The notes under the pieces are model-generated. The model did not search any database. It was given only the letters and a program-made list of their open reading frames with translations, and was not told where the DNA came from. From assembly GCF_000194985.1 (NCBI RefSeq), contig NZ_GL878519.1, positions 184,882-248,881 of the forward strand: a DNA stretch of 64,000 bases, in the 5' to 3' direction. A program made the translations under genes and the position numbers. Positions 56,979 to 64,000 of the stretch are shown in pieces (position 1 is the first letter of the stretch; each line of letters begins with the position of its first letter). Source of the stretch: Dialister micraerophilus DSM 19965 (GTDB lineage Bacteria > Bacillota > Negativicutes > Veillonellales > Dialisteraceae).

Positions 56979-57502
56979 CACTTCTTATCTGCGGAGGCTT
57001 TCTCTGCTTGTCCTTTATCGGATGTAAGAGATTTATTTAATGCATCGGAGACATCCTTTGTTATATCTGTTCCACCATAAATAACTGCAGCTTTTTCCAC
57101 TACAAGTGTCAGGCCTCTCTTTTCGGCTACAGTTTTTACAGCACCGTTAATCTTATCTTCCATTTCTTTATCTATTGCAGATCTCTTTTCGTTAAATTGT
57201 TGTTGCATTTCTTCAAAAAGTTTCTGTTTATCTGCATCGCTTAAATCTTTTGATTTTGCATCAAAGTCTTGTTGCATTTTATCTGCAGTTTCTTTTAATT
57301 TTTGCTGATAATCTGAAGCTAAACTGCTGTTTGCGGAAACAACTTCTCTACGGTTTACAATCCCTATATCGGATTTCGGCGAAGCCATAGCAGTATTACC
57401 CATAGATGTAACGGCAATTGCTCCTACCGAAATAATAAATACTGCTGCGATGACAAATGAAAAAATCTTTATATACTTTTTATTACCCAAAAAACTCATC
57501 AT
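56978..57502 (-). CDS. Skp/OmpH-family periplasmic chaperone (first copy)
   Basis: A 174-residue protein with an N-terminal hydrophobic signal (about 10-30, with a possible cleavage site after MASP) and an OmpH/Skp pattern: IGIVNRREVV, a long helical hairpin (YQQKLKETADKMQQDFDAKS...), LTLVVEKAAVIYGG and DITKDVSDAL. It is the soluble member of three tandem paralogues following bamA. Confidence 0.9.
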   Translation of the reverse strand: MMSFLGNKKYIKIFSFVIAAVFIISVGAIAVTSMGNTAMASPKSDIGIVNRREVVSANSSLASDYQQKLKETADKMQQDFDAKSKDLSDADKQKLFEEMQQQFNEKRSAIDKEMEDKINGAVKTVAEKRGLTLVVEKAAVIYGGTDITKDVSDALNKSLTSDKGQAEKASADKK

Positions 57503-57550
57503 AATATTTTTGCTCCTTAAAGGTTTTTAATTTTTATACAATATCCGAAA

Positions 57551-57574
57551 GAGCGGAACATAATTGAACCGCTC
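57551..57574 (-). terminator. Hairpin between bamA and the first Skp gene
   Basis: GAGCGG/CCGCTC with a 12-base loop and a short T run, 27 bases after bamA. It may attenuate transcription between the outer-membrane protein gene and the chaperones and need not stop it fully. Confidence 0.6.
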
Positions 57575-57600
57575 ATTTCTTCATATTTCTGTTATTAATA

Positions 57601-59622
57601 TCAGAATTGTGTTCCGAAACTGAAGTGGAATTTATTCTGATCGCCGTGACCGTAGTCCAAACGAATAGGTCCGATTGGAGTTTGTAATCTCACGCCGACA
57701 CCATATGCATAGTTTATAGATTTGCTGTCCACATACCACGGCATCGATCCGCCTACGTCCCATGCACTACCTACATCTGTAAATACTACACCCTGAATTT
57801 TCTTTGCAATCGGGAATCTGTATTCCAATGTTGCGGCATACATCTTCTTACCTTTGAACTGTTCATCTTCGTATCCGCGTAATGTGTTGGATCCGCCCAA
57901 ACTGAACAAATTACCGTATGCAATATTTCCATGTATGTAACCGCCCATTACACGCAGTGCCAATGTGTGACCGTTACGTAATCCTTTGTAGAAACGTCCT
58001 TCTCCGGAAACTTTGTAAAAATCAAAATCTCCGCCGAGTCCGTGTCCACCCCACTGTGCAGATACGGAAATACGCTTACCTTTCGTAGCATTGAAGAAAT
58101 TATCACGACTGTCGTATACATGTGTAAATGTAATACTGTTTGTTCTGCCTGTACTCTTTCTTATTGCTTCTTCAGATTCGGCAATCTTATCACTTGCTAC
58201 CTTTTTCTTATCAATTTCCCACTGTTTATGTTCATCTTCATCTTTAGGTTCTTTATGTGATTCCATCCACTTTTTCTGAGCTTCTAATGCAGCTTCTTCT
58301 AAACCGCTTAACACTTCAAAACTTTTAAAATCTATGCTATCTTTTGTACTTTCGATATTTAAGTAATTTGTACGATATTCATCACTTACACGTCCCCATG
58401 TAATGTTCCAGCCTTTTCTACGTTTATCGTACTGTGCTACTCCTTGACCTTTAGCATTGTAATCTACATATTTGTAAAGTCTGTTGTAAATTGAAAATCC
58501 TGCGGAGTCACCGTTCTTGTTTATCCACGGTTTTGTATATGAAACTTGGTAGTTTTTACCTTTCCCTGAGCCTCCGAATTCCCAATGGAAGTTGACTTTG
58601 TCACCGGTTCCTCTGAAGTTTGTTTCACCGACTTCCACAACTCCTACAAAACCGTCGGATTTGGAATAACCTGCACCCACAGTAATTACACCTGTTTTTT
58701 GTTCCACTACTCCGATTTCAACTGCAACAGTATGTTCAGTTGTACCCGGAAGAAGTCGCATGTTTACATCTTCAAAAAATCCTAAATTATACAAACGTTC
58801 AATACTTCTGTTCGCCAAAAACTTATTGAACGGCTGACCTTCCATAAATCTGAGTTCTCTCTTGATAACATTGTCTTTAGTTTTTTCATTTCCGACAATA
58901 GTTATTTTTTCAACATTACCTTCATTTATTTTTATACGTAACTTACCTTCCGCATTAATATAAACATCGGAAATATTTACAAGAAGAAATCCTTGTTTTA
59001 AATAAATATCTTCAATTTCTTTTATTTTTCTGTTTACTTGTGCAACATTAAGTACGCCTCCTGGCTGTACTTGCATCACGGAATTGAGCTGCGCATCTGT
59101 AAACACGCTGTTTCCTTCAAACTCTACAGATTTTACAACCGGATTGCTTACCAAACGATAGTTCAATTTCACGCCTTCAGGAACATTTGTAAAGTCAGGA
59201 ATTATTTGTGAAAAAGTACCGATTTTACTTACCGTTTCAACATCCGCATCAATATTTACTTCAGAAACTTTCGTTCCTACTTTACTTTTCAATTCAGATT
59301 CAATTTCAGCTTTTGCATTTTCTTCAATACCGGTAAATTCTACAGATGTAATCAACTCTCCTGTATGTTTGTTTACTTCTTTTTTACTGTCATCGGACAA
59401 ATATAATTGAGAGCCTTGTATAGTTTCATTTTCCGCCATTTGTTTTTCAAAAACTTGTGACGCGGAAGATTTATTGCCGCCACCGTTTGAAACATTCAAA
59501 AGTGTACTCTGCGACATGGTATTTTCATTAATTGACGGAACTTGTGCATATACTGACATTCCTCCAAGAGATAAAAGTACTGCAGTCGCAAGCAATGTCT
59601 TTTTCTTACTGATACTAATCAT
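57601..59622 (-). CDS. bamA: Outer membrane protein assembly factor BamA
   Basis: BamA inserts beta-barrel proteins in the outer membrane. A signal peptide (MISISKKKTLLATAVLLSL ... YAQ) is followed by about three POTRA domains (ELITSVEFTGIEE; PVVKSVEFEGNSVF; VEKITIVGNEKT) and the 16-strand barrel. The L6 signature is GGSNTLRGYED and the C-terminus ends in FSFGTQF (terminal Phe). GGGAGG precedes the ATG at 59622; the longer frame to 59700 would spoil the signal peptide. A charged insert of about 60 residues lies in the barrel (58140-58330). TTGAAA-18-TATAAA lies upstream. Confidence 0.96.
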   Translation of the reverse strand: MISISKKKTLLATAVLLSLGGMSVYAQVPSINENTMSQSTLLNVSNGGGNKSSASQVFEKQMAENETIQGSQLYLSDDSKKEVNKHTGELITSVEFTGIEENAKAEIESELKSKVGTKVSEVNIDADVETVSKIGTFSQIIPDFTNVPEGVKLNYRLVSNPVVKSVEFEGNSVFTDAQLNSVMQVQPGGVLNVAQVNRKIKEIEDIYLKQGFLLVNISDVYINAEGKLRIKINEGNVEKITIVGNEKTKDNVIKRELRFMEGQPFNKFLANRSIERLYNLGFFEDVNMRLLPGTTEHTVAVEIGVVEQKTGVITVGAGYSKSDGFVGVVEVGETNFRGTGDKVNFHWEFGGSGKGKNYQVSYTKPWINKNGDSAGFSIYNRLYKYVDYNAKGQGVAQYDKRRKGWNITWGRVSDEYRTNYLNIESTKDSIDFKSFEVLSGLEEAALEAQKKWMESHKEPKDEDEHKQWEIDKKKVASDKIAESEEAIRKSTGRTNSITFTHVYDSRDNFFNATKGKRISVSAQWGGHGLGGDFDFYKVSGEGRFYKGLRNGHTLALRVMGGYIHGNIAYGNLFSLGGSNTLRGYEDEQFKGKKMYAATLEYRFPIAKKIQGVVFTDVGSAWDVGGSMPWYVDSKSINYAYGVGVRLQTPIGPIRLDYGHGDQNKFHFSFGTQF

Positions 59623-59810
59623 TAAAAACCTCCCTGTTTTTTCCTTCATAGTTTGAAAAATAATATACAAACTTTTATATAATCTATCGGTTATCAACAT
59701 AATTTAAAATAATTTTTGTAAAATTTATTATCACCGTCCTTATATTTTTCTTAACTTATACATTATACATTTATAACTAAAATAAGAATAGTTTTTCAAT
59801 TTTTTTATTT

Positions 59811-62800
59811 TTAAAATTTAAATTTCCAGTCTGTACCTACAAAACTGTCGCGATTATTATTATACCATGCAGAAATACCTAAATGTGGATTTACATCATA
59901 TCTGAAACCTATGCTTCTTTCTTCGTTATTAAGACCTCCTGTTGCAGTAAGCATAAAATCATTGAAAATGTATTTTCCGATTTTTATATAATAAAAATTA
60001 TTTTTATCAATTCCTGTACTGTCATTATAATCATTTAATCCGGAAGTTACCGAAATCATATCCAATCCTATTTTATCGGTAAGAAAATCTTTTACTCCAC
60101 CGTTAAACAACATAGCCAAACCTGCATTGAAAAATGCATTTTGATTTGTATCTTCAGCACTTGCGTGAGGATTTTGATGTAGTGTAAGCAACATCAAAAT
60201 TTGTGAATCGTTCAGATATGGTTCACTATGAAGTTTCGTTTCCAAGTTTCCGGGAATTCCGTCTATTTGTGCACCGATTTTATAATTTCCTACATTTGCA
60301 TTTGACGCTACGTGTACGGTAGGCATAAATGAATTCGGATTTCCACCCCATAATGCTTGTCCTTTTTCTACTTTAAATTCAGTTGTATTAACTTTTATAG
60401 TGCCTTTATCTACATTTATTCTTCCTGTCATAAACGGATTTGAAAGACTTCCGTCCATATGTATATCACCGGAAATTGTCATATTGTACAATGCACTGTT
60501 ATATAATCTTACATTTTCACCTACATTTATTCCTATATCTGTAATTATATTCGGTAATTCTCCATCAGATTGCAGCAAAGGTATATCCAAACTTGCATTG
60601 TGAATATTTACATTTCCCTTCATGCCGGGCATTCCGTCATACGGTTCAAATTTAAAGTCGGTATCAATTGCACCGTTATAAAATTGAGATTTTATTTCAG
60701 GCGCATGCAAGTGAAATTCTCCATTGTATGAAAAATCATTATTTCTACCCCAATCGGCACTTCCCTTTAATGACACATTTCCTTTCCCTACTGATGCAGA
60801 ACCTTCCAAGTCCATTGAGTTACCTTTAAATTTTGCATTTAAATTTACGGATTTCAATGGTTCATTCATCGTTATCAACGTCATACTGCCGTTTGAAACG
60901 GATATATCTCCCAAAACTTTAGGATCGTTCCATGCTCCCGTCACTTTCAATTGTCCTTTAACGGGGCCTTCTGCCTTTTGAACAGGCCTGAAAAACAGCG
61001 CAAGTGCATTCATATCTGCATTATCCAAATTAAATTTCAAATCAATAGGAATTTCATTTGATGAAGGTTTCCTTGTTATCAAACTTAAAGGTGCCACACC
61101 TTTCATACTTGCTTTATATTTATCTTTTATCAGAAGTGCATTTTGCACATCGATAATATTGTTCTTAATAACTCCCATTAAAGATATTTCATCAAATTTA
61201 TAGTCATTATATACAGGATTTTCAATACCTACGGAAATATTCATTTCGGGATTTTTACGTGTACCTTCAAGTACAAGAGCAGCCGTCAATTTTCCGCCTA
61301 TTTTGGAATCTATTCCGAAAACTTCCGGAATCCATTCGGTATCCATATTTCTTGCAGCAAATTGCATATCGAAAACACCGTCCGAAGACATACTTCCTTT
61401 TGCCGCCAAAACTCCGTTTCCTACAGGTATATTCAAATTCCTTATATTCAATTCTTTATTTAAATATGATATATCTATATTCCCTTTTCCTATTTCCGTA
61501 GACCCTAAATGCCCTCCGTTTACATCGGCTTTGAAATCAACATTCGTATCATACATAGATCCGGACAATCCTATATATCCGTCTACTTGTCCGTCAATAT
61601 TTTGTACAGGTAACTTAAAAATTTTTACAATATCCGATAAATTCCAATTATTATAGCTCAAACTTCCATTAATCATAGATGTTTGAATATTATATCTTCC
61701 TTTAACCTTAAACTTGGCATTTCCTTGATAGAAATTTCCGTCTTGAACTAAAAATACATTATTCTTATATTTTATTTGAGCTGAAATCAATCCTAAATTG
61801 CTGTTTCCCAAATTTACAGATTGGCTTAAAACGGTACCGTCGAAGTCAGGGTCTGTCGCCGTTCCTCCTAAGTGTCCTTTCACTCCGATTTTTCCGGAAA
61901 TACCTCTCTCGGGTAATATACTTTCCAAGTCTATATCTACAGCATTTACATTCAAATTTAAAAGTTTTTCAGATGCCGTACCTTCAACGGTTGCAGCTCC
62001 TCCATATGCATTTACTTGTCCGTTTTGAATATATAATGTTCCGTTATTATAACGATAATCTCCATAAATATTTTTAAACAATTGTCCTTTTACAGATCCG
62101 TCCCATGCATGTAAATATCCTTCTATGTCAGGATTTCTGAAAGTACCTTTTATATAAAGTTCATTATCTGCATTTCCCGTCAATGGATAGGATAAATTTA
62201 AAATCGGCAAAACATTTTCAATTCTTATTCCTGAACTTTTTACAAATAAATCAAGTGTGTTATCGTTATCTCTATAAATTTTCCCCGTTACAACATGTAA
62301 ATCTTTATCTTTTTGGATATTTAAACAATCTATATTAAAAGCATTTTCATCGGTATGGAATTTCCCTGAAGAATGTTTAAAAGTTATATCATCAAAAGAT
62401 CCGTTATATATTTCTGCATTTCCGGAAATATACGGGTTTGCAAATTCACCTTGAATTTGAATATCGGCCGTTGTACGTCCGGTAATCTTATGCCCTGTAA
62501 ACCCGGAAAACGAATCTATATTCCAGTTGTATAAAGACATGTTTAAGTTATTTTTGTTATCTTGAATATTACCTTCTACGGCAATTGTTCCGCCGTCATT
62601 AAATCCTTTTACGCTGTACAATATAATATTATTGCCTTCTTTTGTGACATTCGCTTCTATATTTTCAAAATTAATACCTTTTGCCGAAATTCCGCTTCCG
62701 TAAGTTTTTATATTCCATTCATTATCTGAGAATGTTGCAAATACTTCAGCTTTATTTCCAAGTACATCTTCATACTTGAAATTATTTGCAGTTCCTGTGA

Positions 62801-64000
62801 TTTTCGCCGAATATAAATTAATTCCTTCTGAATAAGTTCCTTCGGCTTTTATGTTTCCAGATATTGTTCCTTCTATCGGTGATGATAAAATTACATCTTG
62901 CAATTTTATAGAATTTAAATCAATATCTGTACCGAATTCTTTCGTTATTAAATTATATGAAGCTTGTCCATGTGCTTTTCCATCTTTTGTTTTTAAATTT
63001 AAAGAAGTTAAATTTACGATATCATCATTGAAATTAAAATCAGTTTTTACTTCTTTTATATTAAATGTTTCGTTATTTAAATTATTAATATTTACATGTC
63101 CTGTTGCAAATATATTGTTTAAGCTCCCGCCTATTTGTATATCCCCTTGCAATTTTCCATGCATACCTAAAGAGGGCGCAAGTGAATAAAGTTCCGCACC
63201 GTTTGTACTGAATTTTGATTGAATTTCAGATTCTTTACCGTTCCAATTTATTTTAAAATATCCGAAAACAGATTGATTATTTATTTTACCGTTTATATTT
63301 TCAAAAAATGCATTACCGTTTGTTATATCTACATTTGCACTTGTTTCCGATATAGTAAATTCTTTATATTTTGCAAAAACTTTTTCTATATTTCCTTTTA
63401 TACTATACGACCATTCATTATTCTTTTTCGTTATATGCCCTGCTTTTATTGTTGCAATTCCGTCAGTTACCGGAAGATCAGGAATTTTTATTCCGTTTTT
63501 ACGAAGAGTGTTGAGTATTTTTACCAAAGGTAATTTTCCGCTTCCGAATGTTAATTCAATATTATTGAAATTCAAATAATTCCATGCCAAATCAACATTC
63601 GAGTTTTCATATATTGCAGATAGTTTACCTTTCAACTCAAAATCATTTTTCAATTTTATAACGGAATTTATATTTTTCAAATTTTGAGTTTGTTTATTTT
63701 GCTGTTTTATTGAAACATTACCGTCAATTACTTTTATATTCATATCAAAATTCGATTTCTTTTTTTCTTTATCGGTTATAATCAAATTTTGAATATTCCA
63801 TGATTTGTCATTCTTTTCTCTTACTGTAATTTCAGGTTTTTCAATTGTAATATTATCAATTAATGCTGTAAGTCCTTCACCTTTAACAAATGCTTTATAT
63901 GCAGATGAAAAAGACCACCCGACATTTAAATCGGGTGACTTTAAAACATCTTGGTTTTCATTGTCTTTTATTTGCACATTATGAAACTTTAAGTTTCCGG
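59811..64000 (-). CDS. tamB: TamB/AsmA-family translocation and assembly protein, 5' partial
   Basis: TamB-like proteins span the periplasm as a long beta-taco that moves lipids or helps outer-membrane assembly. At least 1388 residues are coded, and the frame stays open to the window edge: GNLKFHNVQIKD continues upstream of the GTG at 63977, so the true start lies outside. Repeated short strands (e.g. GKLQGDIQIGGSLNN and VEGNIQDNKNNLN) fill the body. The C-terminal DUF490 domain has MLLTLHQNP and LTATGGLNN and ends in an outer-membrane-like DWKFKF. It precedes bamA, the usual order in Negativicutes. Confidence 0.93.
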   Translation of the reverse strand, partial: GNLKFHNVQIKDNENQDVLKSPDLNVGWSFSSAYKAFVKGEGLTALIDNITIEKPEITVREKNDKSWNIQNLIITDKEKKKSNFDMNIKVIDGNVSIKQQNKQTQNLKNINSVIKLKNDFELKGKLSAIYENSNVDLAWNYLNFNNIELTFGSGKLPLVKILNTLRKNGIKIPDLPVTDGIATIKAGHITKKNNEWSYSIKGNIEKVFAKYKEFTISETSANVDITNGNAFFENINGKINNQSVFGYFKINWNGKESEIQSKFSTNGAELYSLAPSLGMHGKLQGDIQIGGSLNNIFATGHVNINNLNNETFNIKEVKTDFNFNDDIVNLTSLNLKTKDGKAHGQASYNLITKEFGTDIDLNSIKLQDVILSSPIEGTISGNIKAEGTYSEGINLYSAKITGTANNFKYEDVLGNKAEVFATFSDNEWNIKTYGSGISAKGINFENIEANVTKEGNNIILYSVKGFNDGGTIAVEGNIQDNKNNLNMSLYNWNIDSFSGFTGHKITGRTTADIQIQGEFANPYISGNAEIYNGSFDDITFKHSSGKFHTDENAFNIDCLNIQKDKDLHVVTGKIYRDNDNTLDLFVKSSGIRIENVLPILNLSYPLTGNADNELYIKGTFRNPDIEGYLHAWDGSVKGQLFKNIYGDYRYNNGTLYIQNGQVNAYGGAATVEGTASEKLLNLNVNAVDIDLESILPERGISGKIGVKGHLGGTATDPDFDGTVLSQSVNLGNSNLGLISAQIKYKNNVFLVQDGNFYQGNAKFKVKGRYNIQTSMINGSLSYNNWNLSDIVKIFKLPVQNIDGQVDGYIGLSGSMYDTNVDFKADVNGGHLGSTEIGKGNIDISYLNKELNIRNLNIPVGNGVLAAKGSMSSDGVFDMQFAARNMDTEWIPEVFGIDSKIGGKLTAALVLEGTRKNPEMNISVGIENPVYNDYKFDEISLMGVIKNNIIDVQNALLIKDKYKASMKGVAPLSLITRKPSSNEIPIDLKFNLDNADMNALALFFRPVQKAEGPVKGQLKVTGAWNDPKVLGDISVSNGSMTLITMNEPLKSVNLNAKFKGNSMDLEGSASVGKGNVSLKGSADWGRNNDFSYNGEFHLHAPEIKSQFYNGAIDTDFKFEPYDGMPGMKGNVNIHNASLDIPLLQSDGELPNIITDIGINVGENVRLYNSALYNMTISGDIHMDGSLSNPFMTGRINVDKGTIKVNTTEFKVEKGQALWGGNPNSFMPTVHVASNANVGNYKIGAQIDGIPGNLETKLHSEPYLNDSQILMLLTLHQNPHASAEDTNQNAFFNAGLAMLFNGGVKDFLTDKIGLDMISVTSGLNDYNDSTGIDKNNFYYIKIGKYIFNDFMLTATGGLNNEERSIGFRYDVNPHLGISAWYNNNRDSFVGTDWKFKF

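Noticed and set aside
63900..64000. GTG at 63977 as the tamB start
   Set aside because: The frame stays open upstream with family-like sequence (GNLKFHNV), and no ribosome binding site precedes the GTG, so the gene is treated as cut by the window edge.
1..64000. CRISPR array, prophage, insertion sequence or integron
   Set aside because: No regularly spaced repeats, transposase, integrase or phage structural genes were found on either strand.

Overview
The window is low-GC DNA (about one third G+C by eye) from a diderm member of the Firmicutes, most likely class Negativicutes. The backbone is clostridial: efp, two Asp23-family genes, nusB, xseA/xseB, ispA, tlyA, nadK, argR and recN in one run, a Trp-specific T-box, a class A RNase P RNA and rpoD/dnaG. 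It also carries an outer-membrane biogenesis block (tamB, bamA, three Skp/OmpH-like proteins, lpxD, an LpxL/HtrB-type acyltransferase), which fits Negativicutes and not ordinary Firmicutes. The genus cannot be fixed from the sequence; a Veillonellaceae or Dialister-like organism is a guess. Nearly all genes lie on the minus strand. The exceptions are tmcAL, putP and the FAH-family gene.

Layout. 1-11506: a housekeeping run read from pepP to asd (translation, RNA and DNA repair, isoprenoid, NADP, arginine control, diaminopimelate). 11573-12507: AT-rich DNA with no credible gene. 12508-16410: queF, then an ECF-type transporter (EcfT, EcfA, and a membrane component fused to a second ATPase) behind a sigma-A promoter and a T-box leader whose specifier codon reads UGG (Trp). 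16391-19804: mscS, folD, fhs. 20146-24523: an orphan RadC/JAB-domain gene, a PASTA-containing penicillin-binding protein, and cca. 24553-29249: malic enzyme, speD, rdgB, rpsO, a lone TrpX-like binding protein, rpmF. 29298-36182: uvrC, uvrA, uvrB with a candidate LexA site. 36196-40639: radC, a DUF4321 protein, an exported protein, tmcAL, putP. 40932-46243: rnpB, nif3-like, trmK, a CAU tRNA, rpoD, dnaG. 46282-53566: ATP-grasp protein, uppP, a repeat-containing exported protein, two tandem flavodoxins, glnS, FAH-family protein. 53567-64000: the envelope block.

Two results stand out. (1) Five housekeeping genes (asd, tlyA, cca, uvrC, dnaG) are each put out of frame by exactly one extra base in an A/T run of 6-8 bases. 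Removing one base restores each conserved protein. Assembly error is the likeliest cause; transcriptional slippage is the biological alternative. (2) The tryptophan-controlled ECF transporter appears to have an asymmetric ATPase pair. One subunit has the catalytic glutamate but a degenerate signature (LNRGN). The other, fused to the membrane domain, has a perfect LSGGQ but Ser in place of the glutamate. I found no CRISPR array, prophage, insertion sequence or recognisable defence island.
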